Origin: Burkholderiales bacterium
GTDB lineage: Bacteria; Actinomycetota; Thermoleophilia; Gaiellales; Gaiellaceae
Direction: 5' to 3'
Assembly: GCA_025935595.1 (NCBI GenBank)
Contig: JAICUZ010000047.1
Span: 1-12,262, forward strand
DNA length: 12,262 nucleotides
The notes below the pieces were generated by a model. It ran no database searches. It had not been told where the DNA came from and was given only the letters and a program-made list of their open reading frames with translations. Each line of letters starts with the position of its first letter. Positions within the stretch are counted from its first letter, which is position 1. This document shows, piece after piece, positions 6,201 through 12,262 of the stretch. A program made the position numbers and the translations under genes.

Positions 6201-6623
6201 CACCTCGAGCACGATGGTCACGGGGCCGTCGTTCACGAGCTCGACCTGCATGCGCGCGGCGAACACACCGGCCTCGACCTCGACGCCCAGCGTGCGCAGC
6301 GCGTCGCAGAACCGCTCATAGAGCGGCTCGGCGACGTTCGGCCGCGCGGCGCCGGAGAACGACGGGCGGTTCCCTTTCGCCGTGTCGGCGATCAACGTGA
6401 ATTGCGAGACGACGAGCGCGGCGCCGGCCGTGTCGAGAAGCGAACGGTCGAACTTGCCGTCCTCGTTCTGGAAGATGCGCAGTCGCGCGATCTTCTCCGC
6501 CAGACGGACGGCGCCGGCCTCACCGTCGCCGTCTGCGATCCCGAGCAGCACGACGAGGCCGGGCCCGATCGAGCCGCCCGGTGTCGACGACGCCCGTGCG
6601 ACCCGCTGCACGACCGCTCTCAA
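6198..6623 (-). CDS. dtd: D-aminoacyl-tRNA deacylase
   Basis: Dtd hydrolyses D-amino acids (and glycine mischarged on tRNA-Ala) from tRNAs, as a cytoplasmic homodimer. The 141-residue protein carries both signature motifs: SQFTL (73-77) in the active site and NDGPVT (131-136), whose Gly-Pro reaches across the dimer for chiral proofreading. The start MRAVVQRV is typical. The segment after it (ASSTPGGSIGPG) is a few residues shorter than the usual beta-hairpin before the GLLVLLG strand. The start codon is TTG, overlapping the stop of the upstream TPR gene (TTGA), so the two are probably translationally coupled. Confidence 0.95.
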   Translation of the reverse strand: MRAVVQRVARASSTPGGSIGPGLVVLLGIADGDGEAGAVRLAEKIARLRIFQNEDGKFDRSLLDTAGAALVVSQFTLIADTAKGNRPSFSGAARPNVAEPLYERFCDALRTLGVEVEAGVFAARMQVELVNDGPVTIVLEV

Positions 6624-6976
6624 TCGAGGTCGAGGATCCGCGACGAGTACGTCTCCGAGCTCGGCTTCATCGAGCTCGCGAGCTTGTAGTGACCGTTTGC
6701 CTCCGCCTTCTTGCCCAGGTGCTCGAGCGCGCGGCCGAGCGCGTAGTGGGCGTAGTGATCGGTGGGCGACAGCTCTTCGACGATCTTCCGAAACTCATGC
6801 TCCGCGTCGCGCCACCGAGCGAGCCGAAAGTAGGCGATGCCCAGTGCTTCGCGGATCGACGCCTTCGCCGGCTCGAGCCGTTTGGCCTTCTCGAGCGGCA
6901 CGGTCGCCTGCGCCGTCAGCCCCGTCCGGAGCCGCTTCTGGCCTTCACGGAACAAGTCGTACGCGCTCTCGGTCAT
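6620..6976 (-). CDS. small tetratricopeptide repeat protein
   Basis: This 118-residue soluble protein consists of about three TPR-like helix pairs and no other domain. They begin near AYDLFREGQKRL (5-16), then AKASIREALGIAYFRLARW (37-55), then TDHYAHYALGRALEHLGKK (72-90). The last ends HYKLASSMKPSSETY. TPRs form a scaffold that binds other proteins; no partner can be named from the sequence. There is no signal peptide or membrane segment. It starts 25 nt after coaBC and overlaps dtd by 4 nt. Stable pairing with dtd would suggest a link to tRNA quality control, but it may simply share the operon. Confidence 0.8.
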   Translation of the reverse strand: MTESAYDLFREGQKRLRTGLTAQATVPLEKAKRLEPAKASIREALGIAYFRLARWRDAEHEFRKIVEELSPTDHYAHYALGRALEHLGKKAEANGHYKLASSMKPSSETYSSRILDLD

Positions 6977-7001
6977 CGGAGATACGGGACGTTCTCGCGG
7001 A

Positions 7002-8159
7002 TCACCACTGCTTCTGCAGGAGCCTTTCGACCTCGTCGAGGATCGCGGCAGCGACCGACTGCTTGGACGACTTCCCGACGGGCCGGTCTCCGTCTCGCGT
7101 CATCAGGACGACCTCGTTGTCGGCGGCGTCGAAGCCGATGTCGGTGCGGCCGACGTCGTTGTAGACGACGAGGTCGGCGTTCTTCGTGTCGAGCATCGTG
7201 CGCTTCCGTTCCCGTCCCTCGTCACCGTGCTCCGCGCCGAACGCGACCAGTAGCTGCCCCTCGCGTTTCTGCCTGCCGAGCAGCCTCGCGATGTCGTCGG
7301 TCGGCGCGAGCTCCACCGTCCACCCGTGATCGTCCTTCGGGCGCTTCGCGGCGAGCGCTTCGGCCGGGCGGTAGTCGGCGACTGCCGCAGCGAGCAACAG
7401 GACGTCGACGTCGGGAAGCGCCAGCGCCGCGTCTCGCATCGCCTCCGCGGTCGGGGTCGGGATCGTCTCGACGCCGTGCGGCGCCGGGATCGCGAGGTTC
7501 GCGGCGAGGAGAATCACGTCGGCGCCCCGTCGGCGAGCCTCCTCGGCGAGCGCGACTCCCATACGGCCCGACGAACGGTTGCCGAGGTACCGCACGCTGT
7601 CGAGCGGCTCGCGCGTCCCGCCTGCGGTGACCAGCACGCGCCGGCCCGCGAGTGCGCCGGGAGCGAGCAACTGTGCGACGCGCGCGGCGATCTCCTCCGG
7701 CTCGGCCATGCGACCGACACCCCACTCACCTTCCGCCATCTCGCCTTCGTCCGGGCCGACGAGCTCGACCCCGCGCGCGACGAGCATTTCGACGTTCGCC
7801 CGGGTCGCGGCATTGGCCCACATGCGCGGGTTCATCGCCGGCGCGACGAGGATCGGACCGCGGTGGGCGAGCGCCGCCTCCGTCAAGACGTTGTCCGCGA
7901 TCCCAGAGGCGAGCTTGGCGAGCGTGTTCGCGGTGCAGGGCGCGACGACGAGCAGATCGGCCCGTGTCAGGTGCTCGTAGACGTCCTCGCTCTTCGGTCG
8001 GCGCGCGAGCGCGAGAAACGTTTCCTCGGCGACGAACCGCTGTGCGCCCGGCGTGACGAGCGGGATCACCTCGTGATCGCGTTTCACGAGCAGCCGCGTC
8101 AACTCGCACGCCTTGTACGCGGCGATCCCGCCGGTGACGCCCAAGAGAATCCGGCTCAC
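7002..8159 (-). CDS. coaBC: bifunctional phosphopantothenoylcysteine decarboxylase / phosphopantothenate-cysteine ligase
   Basis: CoaBC performs two steps of coenzyme A synthesis. CoaB joins 4'-phosphopantothenate to cysteine using CTP, and the FMN-dependent CoaC decarboxylates the product to 4'-phosphopantetheine. The 385 residues begin with the flavoprotein domain: GVTGGIAAYKA (7-17), H63 in the position of the catalytic His, and PAMNPRMW (107-114) with substrate-binding N110. The substrate flap ends GVGRMAEP (147-154). The CoaB domain starts near 173 with VTAGGTREP (177-185), NRSSGRMG (194-201) and AAAVADYRP (257-265). Two points are unusual. The loop before H63 is shorter than in Escherichia coli Dfp, and the flap position usually written LACG reads MAEG (141-144), so the flap Cys is Glu. 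The start is GTG, 13 nt after rpoZ. Confidence 0.95.
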   Translation of the reverse strand: MSRILLGVTGGIAAYKACELTRLLVKRDHEVIPLVTPGAQRFVAEETFLALARRPKSEDVYEHLTRADLLVVAPCTANTLAKLASGIADNVLTEAALAHRGPILVAPAMNPRMWANAATRANVEMLVARGVELVGPDEGEMAEGEWGVGRMAEPEEIAARVAQLLAPGALAGRRVLVTAGGTREPLDSVRYLGNRSSGRMGVALAEEARRRGADVILLAANLAIPAPHGVETIPTPTAEAMRDAALALPDVDVLLLAAAVADYRPAEALAAKRPKDDHGWTVELAPTDDIARLLGRQKREGQLLVAFGAEHGDEGRERKRTMLDTKNADLVVYNDVGRTDIGFDAADNEVVLMTRDGDRPVGKSSKQSVAAAILDEVERLLQKQW

Positions 8160-8172
8160 GCCGGAATGGTGC

Positions 8173-8415
8173 CTACTTGGTGGCCGTCGAGGTGTAGTTG
8201 TAGACGATCTTGCCCTCGGCAGTCTCTTCGAGGGCCATCGTCAGGTAGTTCTTCGAGCGCGACTGGATCAGCGGCGGCGCGAACTCGTCGAACGTCCCCT
8301 CACCGAGCTGGTGGTGGTAGTTGTTGATCTGGCGCGCGCGCTTGGCGGCGACGATCACGAGCGCATAGCGCGAGTCGACCTGATCGAGAAGCTCATCGAT
8401 GCGGGGATGGATCAT
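8173..8415 (-). CDS. rpoZ: DNA-directed RNA polymerase omega subunit
   Basis: Omega is the small subunit that helps fold and hold the beta-prime subunit of RNA polymerase. The 80-residue protein has the conserved core SRYALVIVAAKRARQIN (15-31) and a short C-terminal part ending in LEETAEGKIVYNY, typical of the family. The ATG overlaps the gmk stop (ATGA). The gmk-rpoZ-coaBC order is widespread in bacteria and confirms the identity. A longer frame continues upstream inside gmk but is a shadow there; the conserved protein starts at this ATG. Confidence 0.95.
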   Translation of the reverse strand: MIHPRIDELLDQVDSRYALVIVAAKRARQINNYHHQLGEGTFDEFAPPLIQSRSKNYLTMALEETAEGKIVYNYTSTATK

Positions 8416-9017
8416 GGTCGCGCCATGGTAGCGGGACTGCCCAGATGCTCGGCGACGATCGCTGCGAGCGCCTCTGCAGCCCTTGTCCGGTCGTCGTTCT
8501 CGACCACGTAGTCGAAGTCGGTCACCTCGTCGAGTTGCTTTCTCGCGACGCTCAGGCGGTCGTCGATGACCCCCGAGCTCTCGGTCGCGCGGTCGCGCAG
8601 TCGCCGCTCGAGCTCGTCCACGGGAGCCGTGACGAACACGGTCACCGCGCCCTCGACACGGCGCTTGACCCGTTTCGCGCCCTCGGTCTCGAGCTCCAGC
8701 AGCGGCGCCTTGCCCGACTCGCGGAGTCGATCGATCTCGCTCCGCAGTGTCCCGTAGCGGTTGCCGACGAAGTCCACATATTCGAGGAACTCGCCGGCGT
8801 CGACACGTCGGTCGAACTCGTCGCGGTCGAGGAACCAATAATGGACACCGTCTTCCTCGCCCGGTCGCTGCTCACGCGTCGTCGCAGAGACTGCGGGCGC
8901 CAGTTCGGGGAACCGCGGCAGGACGAGCTCGATGAGTGTTCCCTTGCCGGCGCCGGACGGGCCGGTCACGACAAAGACGGGACGCGCCGTAGGACTACCG
9001 GTGGTTGAAGAGGCCAA
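8412..9017 (-). CDS. gmk: guanylate kinase
   Basis: Guanylate kinase transfers phosphate from ATP to GMP, giving GDP for nucleotide pools. The 201 residues carry the P-loop GPSGAGKGT (19-27). The GMP-binding segment follows (SATTREQRPGEEDGVHYWF, 44-62, with the TTR.. RPGE..G..Y pattern), then GEFLEY with NRYGT and the lid Arg residues. The likely start is TTG at 9017, overlapping mihF by 23 nt. It gives a 17-residue lead before the first beta strand. No ATG or better GTG exists upstream of the P-loop, though start assignment is not certain. It overlaps rpoZ by 4 nt. Confidence 0.95.
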   Translation of the reverse strand: MASSTTGSPTARPVFVVTGPSGAGKGTLIELVLPRFPELAPAVSATTREQRPGEEDGVHYWFLDRDEFDRRVDAGEFLEYVDFVGNRYGTLRSEIDRLRESGKAPLLELETEGAKRVKRRVEGAVTVFVTAPVDELERRLRDRATESSGVIDDRLSVARKQLDEVTDFDYVVENDDRTRAAEALAAIVAEHLGSPATMARP

Positions 9018-9327
9018 TCAGCTCGTGCCGCTGTCGGTCGGACAGGCCGCCGACCGTCTTCGACTGGCTGATGCGGCACTGGTTGAGCAGGCGCGCAGCC
9101 TTCACGCGACCGAACTTCGGCACCGCCATCAACATGTCGAACACCTTCGCGGTCGAGACAAACTCGGGCGGCTCGCCGAGGATTTGTTCGATCGAGACCG
9201 AGCCCGACTTCAGGTCCTTCTTCAGTTGCGCACGCTTGACACGGATGTCATTCGCTCTCTTCAGGGCTTCCATCCGCTGATCGAGTGAGCGGACCGGAGC
9301 TTGCACCTGTGTCTGCGGCGGCACCAT
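8995..9327 (-). CDS. mihF: integration host factor, actinobacterial type (mIHF)
   Basis: mIHF is an actinobacterial DNA-binding nucleoid protein unrelated in sequence to the IHF/HU family of other bacteria. It was first found as the mycobacterial cofactor for phage L5 integration. The 110 residues show a basic N-terminal helix region (RMEALKRANDIRVKRAQLKKDLKSG, here 18-42 in part). A central helix with IEQIL follows, then the helix-hairpin-helix-like segment AVPKFGRVKAARLL (68-81). The close GGLSDRQRHELIGLF (93-107) matches the family end GLGDRQR. Its place before gmk and rpoZ is the classic actinobacterial order. The ATG at 9327 lies 9 nt after a -10-like TAGGAT, so it is probably the first gene of its operon, with a very short leader. 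Confidence 0.95.
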   Translation of the reverse strand: MVPPQTQVQAPVRSLDQRMEALKRANDIRVKRAQLKKDLKSGSVSIEQILGEPPEFVSTAKVFDMLMAVPKFGRVKAARLLNQCRISQSKTVGGLSDRQRHELIGLFNHR

Positions 9328-9336
9328 GAGCGCAGC

Positions 9337-9364
9337 ATCCTACCAACCTATTCGCCGCGTGCAA
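9337..9364 (-). promoter_or_regulatory. candidate promoter of the mihF-gmk-rpoZ-coaBC operon
   Basis: On the minus strand TTGCAC (9364-9359) and TAGGAT (9342-9337) are separated by 16 bp. TAGGAT fits the actinobacterial -10 pattern TAnnnT; the -35 keeps only the leading TTG. Transcription would start within a few bases of the mihF ATG. The gap after pyrD is only 40 nt, so some read-through from the pyrimidine operon is likely too. Confidence 0.45.
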
Positions 9365-9367
9365 CTC

Positions 9368-10258
9368 TCAACGTGTCGCTGAGTTTACCTCGCTGGCAAC
9401 GGCATCGAGCGCGACGCCAAAGACGTCCTCGGCCGACCCGGATCCGAGTGACTTGATCTCCGCCGCGAGCTCCGTCCGCACGCGCGTCGGAGCATCGGGG
9501 TCCGCGAACAGCACGGTCCCGAGCGCGATGTGTGTCGCGCCGCACGCAATCAGCTCGAGCGCGTGCCGCCCCGTTTCGACGCCGCCCATGCCGACGATCG
9601 GCAGCGATGTCGCGCGTCGCGCGGCAAGCACGGCCGCGAGCGCGACCGGTCGCAACGCAGGACCGGAGTAGCCGCCGGTGCCGCGTGAGAGCGTCGGTCG
9701 AAGCCGCGCGTCGAGCGTCGTGCCACGCAAGGTGTTGACCAGCGACAGCCCGTCGGCGCCCGCCGCTTCGATCGCGCGGACCGTCTCGCCCATGTCCCAG
9801 GAGTGCGGAGAAACCTTGGCGTAGAGCGGCTTTGCGGTCACGTCACGACAGGCTCGGACGATCTCCGCCGCCGACTCGGGCGCCTCGTCGACGTTGGGAC
9901 ACGAGAGGTTCAACTCCACGCACGCGACCTCGTCGCGCGCGAGTTGCTCGCACGTCTCCGCATACTCGCGCGCGGTAAAGCCACCGACCGAAACCCAGAT
10001 CGGTACGTCAAGCGCGTCACACAAACGCGGGAGCACGTCGCGAACGAAAACGTCCCTGCCGGGATTGGCCAACCCGATTGCGTTCAGCATCCCGAAGTCG
10101 GTCTCGGCGATGCGAACCGGAGTGTTCCCCTCGCGCGGCTCGGGCGTGACCGTCTTGGTGACGAAGGCGTCGAGCGAGCTCGCGACGTCCGGCGCCGTCA
10201 GCGCGTCGAGGCAACCCGACGCATTCAGGAGCTGCACAGGACCGGTCCTTCCACACAC
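9368..10258 (-). CDS. pyrD: dihydroorotate dehydrogenase, class 1B catalytic subunit
   Basis: PyrD oxidises dihydroorotate to orotate with FMN, the fourth step of UMP synthesis; with PyrK it passes electrons to NAD+. Counting from GTG 10258 (296 aa), motifs are NASG (12-15), KTVT (35-38), NAIGLANPG (59-67), and NLSCPNV (117-123), whose C120 is the class 1 catalytic base. NTLRG (175-179), GTGGYSGPA and GMGGV line the FMN/phosphate site. The start is uncertain. GTG 10258 keeps a short strand before NASG as in homologues but has poor Shine-Dalgarno spacing. GTG 10237 has GGAAGGA 8 nt upstream but leaves only a few residues before NASG. Either way it overlaps the end of pyrK. The in-frame extension to 10396 lies inside pyrK and lacks PyrD features. 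Confidence 0.93.
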   Translation of the reverse strand: MCGRTGPVQLLNASGCLDALTAPDVASSLDAFVTKTVTPEPREGNTPVRIAETDFGMLNAIGLANPGRDVFVRDVLPRLCDALDVPIWVSVGGFTAREYAETCEQLARDEVACVELNLSCPNVDEAPESAAEIVRACRDVTAKPLYAKVSPHSWDMGETVRAIEAAGADGLSLVNTLRGTTLDARLRPTLSRGTGGYSGPALRPVALAAVLAARRATSLPIVGMGGVETGRHALELIACGATHIALGTVLFADPDAPTRVRTELAAEIKSLGSGSAEDVFGVALDAVASEVNSATR

Positions 10259-10893
10259 AACCTCTTCAGCTCGCCGTCGATCTCGACGACGCAGCCGTAA
10301 CACGCGCCGTACCCACAGGCCATCGGCGCCTCCCACGCGAGCTGCGCGTCCGGTGCGATCGCACGGACCGCTTCGAGCATCGGCTCGGGACCGCACGCGA
10401 GCACGTCGCGGCCGCCGGGCATCGCGTCCGTGACGAGCACGGGGTCGATCACGACGTCGGCACCCGGCAAGAGCGCTGCCGCTTCCGCGTGGTGCTCCGA
10501 CCGGAAGCCGAGGACCGCGGGCGGCTGTTCGAGTGCTTCCGCCAGATAGGGCAGCGGCGCGATGCCGATGCCGCCCCCGACGAGCAGCGGACGCTCGACG
10601 TCGAGGCGAAAGCCGTTGCCGAGCGGCCCGAAGACGTGCAATCGGTCGTTCGGTTCGAGTGCGGCGAGCGCTCGGGTGCCGGGCCCGATCGGGTCGAGGA
10701 GAAAGGCGAGCTCGCCGCGCGGCGCGAGGCAGAGCGACATGGGCCGCGGCAGCACGCGACCGGGCGCCTCGAGCATGAAGAACTGTCCGGGGATCCCTGG
10801 ATCGAGGGAGCCCCGCGTCACACGGACGAGGACGTAGGCACCGATCGCCTCGACGGCGACGACGCTACGACGCTCGCGCCTCGGCCTCGACAT
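10225..10893 (-). CDS. pyrK: dihydroorotate dehydrogenase electron transfer subunit
   Basis: PyrK is the FAD and [2Fe-2S] subunit of class 1B dihydroorotate dehydrogenase and carries electrons from PyrD to NAD+. The 222 residues show the FAD motif RPMSL (50-54), the NAD-binding GGGIGIAPL (106-114) and CGPEPML (167-173). The iron-sulfur ligands are C193, C198, C201 and C213 in CGYGACYGC and RLCVEGP. All four are present, so the subunit should be functional. The ATG at 10893 overlaps the carB stop by 29 nt, and the end overlaps pyrD by at least 13 nt; the three genes are clearly co-translated. A class 1B enzyme is unlike the quinone-linked class 2 PyrD of mycobacteria. Confidence 0.96.
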   Translation of the reverse strand: MSRPRRERRSVVAVEAIGAYVLVRVTRGSLDPGIPGQFFMLEAPGRVLPRPMSLCLAPRGELAFLLDPIGPGTRALAALEPNDRLHVFGPLGNGFRLDVERPLLVGGGIGIAPLPYLAEALEQPPAVLGFRSEHHAEAAALLPGADVVIDPVLVTDAMPGGRDVLACGPEPMLEAVRAIAPDAQLAWEAPMACGYGACYGCVVEIDGELKRLCVEGPVLCSS

Positions 10894-12262
10894 CGATCCG
10901 TTCCTGAAGCGACAGCGCGGTCTCGGCGCGCGCGTTCGCGATCGCGTGGACGGCCGCAGTCGCCGCGGCGATGGTCGTGATGCACGGCACCCGCGCCGTG
11001 AGGGCCGCTTCGCGGATCAGGTAGCCGTCCGACCGCGGATCGGGGCCGCCGCCGGGTGTGTTCACGACGAGATTGCAGCGTCCGCGGCGGATCAGGTCGA
11101 CGACGCTCGGCACCGGCAGGGTCTCGCTCACCTTGCGCACCTCGAACACCTCGAGCCCGGCGTTGCGGAGAGTCTGGGCTGTCCCGCCGGTCGCGTAGAG
11201 GATGAAGCCGAGGCCGACGAACGCGGCCGCAACGGGGATCGCCGCCGCCTTGTCCTCGTCGCGGACGGAGAGGAAGACCGCACCGTCGCGCGGTAGCGGC
11301 CTGCCGGCGGCGCGCTCCGCCTTCGCGAGTGCCGTCGGAAGGTCGGCAGCGCTCGTCATCACCTCGCCTGTCGATCGCATCTCCGGCCCGAGCACAGGGT
11401 CGGCGCCGGGGAAGCGCGCGAACGGCAGCACCGCCGCCTTCACGCTCACCTGTCGCGGCGGCCGCTCTGCGGGGAGGTCGAGATTCGCGAGTGACTCCCC
11501 TGCGGCGAGACGGCACGCGGCCGCGACGAGGTTGATCCCGGTCGCCTTCGATGCGAACGGCACCGTGCGCGACGCGCGGGGGTTCACCTCGAGGACGAAG
11601 ACGTCGTCGTCGGAGACCGCGAGCTGGACGTTGAGCACGCCGACGACCCCGAGGGCCGGCCCGAGGCGACGCACGATGTCGTGGATCGTCGACAGTGCCT
11701 CCGGTGTCAGCGACTGGGCCGGCAGGACGCACGCGGAGTCGCCCGAGTGGACGCCTGCTTCCTCGACGTGCTGCATCACGGCGGCGAGGTAGGTGTCTGT
11801 GCCGTCACAGAGGGCGTCGACGTCGATCTCGACCGCGTTCTCGAGAAAGCGGTCGACGAGCGTCGGGCCCTGCACGCCCGCAAACGCCTCGCGTACCTGG
11901 TCATCGTCGTGGCAGACGCGCATCGCCCGGCCGCCGAGGACGTACGACGGCCGCACGAGCACCGGGTACCCGATCTGCCCGGCGAGGTCGACCGCCTGCG
12001 CACCGCTCGCGGCGATCCCCCACTCCGGGCATGCGATCCCGAGGTCGCGCAGCACACCCCCGAACCGTTCGCGGTCCTCGGCGAGGTCGACGGCCTCGAA
12101 GGGCGTGCCGAGGATGCGGAAGCCGGCGGTCTCGAGGTCACGCGCGAGCTTCAGCGGTGTCTGGCCGCCGAACTGGACGATGACACCCTTGACCGTGCCG
12201 TTGGTCTGCTCGCGCCGGATGATCTCGACCACGTCTTCGGCCGTCAACGGCTCGAAGTAGAG
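10865..12262 (-). CDS. carB: carbamoyl-phosphate synthase large subunit, C-terminal part (5' end outside the window)
   Basis: CarB makes carbamoyl phosphate from ammonia delivered by CarA, bicarbonate and two ATP, for pyrimidines and arginine. The window holds the last 465 residues of a protein usually near 1,070-1,100. They begin LYFEPLTAEDV, the end of the second pre-ATP-grasp region. The second ATP-grasp domain (about 25-300) follows, with QFGGQTPL, YPVLVRPSYVLGGRAM and VLEVNPRASRTVPF. The C-terminal MGS-like allosteric domain starts near 330, with GAVFLSVRDEDK, YATGGTAQTL and NTPGGGPDPRSDGYLIR, where UMP or IMP would bind. The frame is open to the window edge, so the TTG at 12247 is an internal codon and not a start. 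It ends in TAG, overlapping pyrK. Confidence 0.97.
   Translation of the reverse strand, partial: LYFEPLTAEDVVEIIRREQTNGTVKGVIVQFGGQTPLKLARDLETAGFRILGTPFEAVDLAEDRERFGGVLRDLGIACPEWGIAASGAQAVDLAGQIGYPVLVRPSYVLGGRAMRVCHDDDQVREAFAGVQGPTLVDRFLENAVEIDVDALCDGTDTYLAAVMQHVEEAGVHSGDSACVLPAQSLTPEALSTIHDIVRRLGPALGVVGVLNVQLAVSDDDVFVLEVNPRASRTVPFASKATGINLVAAACRLAAGESLANLDLPAERPPRQVSVKAAVLPFARFPGADPVLGPEMRSTGEVMTSAADLPTALAKAERAAGRPLPRDGAVFLSVRDEDKAAAIPVAAAFVGLGFILYATGGTAQTLRNAGLEVFEVRKVSETLPVPSVVDLIRRGRCNLVVNTPGGGPDPRSDGYLIREAALTARVPCITTIAAATAAVHAIANARAETALSLQERIDVEAEARAS

Noticed and set aside
1..12262. tRNA or rRNA genes, CRISPR arrays, insertion sequences, phage genes, defence or biosynthetic cassettes
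   Set aside because: I read for cloverleaf-like segments, regular repeats, transposase or integrase motifs and unusual base composition and found none. mIHF is a phage integration cofactor historically, but here it sits in its normal housekeeping place.

Overview
The window looks like chromosomal DNA of a high-GC actinobacterium. The support is an actinobacterial-type integration host factor (mIHF) next to gmk, rpoZ and coaBC, very GC-rich codon use, frequent GTG and TTG starts, and candidate near-leaderless promoters. The CoaBC wording and a cysteine motif at the end of NusA remind me of deep-branching classes such as Thermoleophilia. That placement comes from memory and was not tested by a search. 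Every gene except one lies on the minus strand, so the reading order runs from high to low coordinates.

Region 1 (12262 to 9368) is the end of a pyrimidine biosynthesis operon: the C-terminal part of carB, then pyrK and pyrD with overlapping ends. PyrK plus PyrD make the NAD-linked class 1B dihydroorotate dehydrogenase. No pyrF follows pyrD.

Region 2 (9364 to 4951) appears to start at its own promoter in the 40-nt gap after pyrD. Its genes are mihF (nucleoid protein), gmk (GMP to GDP), rpoZ (RNA polymerase omega), coaBC (4'-phosphopantetheine synthesis), a small TPR protein, dtd (D-aminoacyl-tRNA deacylase) and a multi-pass GT-C/GT87-like membrane protein. Junctions are mostly 4-nt overlaps or short gaps.

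Region 3 (4277 to 4954) is the only plus-strand gene. It joins a GFA-type zinc domain to a short TPR-like tail. It meets the membrane-protein gene tail to tail, with overlapping stop codons. A 192-nt intergenic stretch with two GC-rich hairpins separates it from region 4.

Region 4 (4084 to 16) is the transcription/translation cluster rimP, nusA, ylxR, infB. ylxR is a short gene that is easy to miss: its product is clear, but its reading frame has no ATG, GTG, TTG or CTG start before the conserved N-terminal motif.

The gene content is mainly housekeeping. I see no mobile element, phage gene, CRISPR array, tRNA, rRNA or defence cassette, and no convincing new multi-gene system. The points most worth a second look are the ylxR start, the cysteine/histidine motif and acidic tail on NusA, the GFA-TPR fusion, the repeated hairpins in the rimP leader, and the replaced flap cysteine in CoaC.
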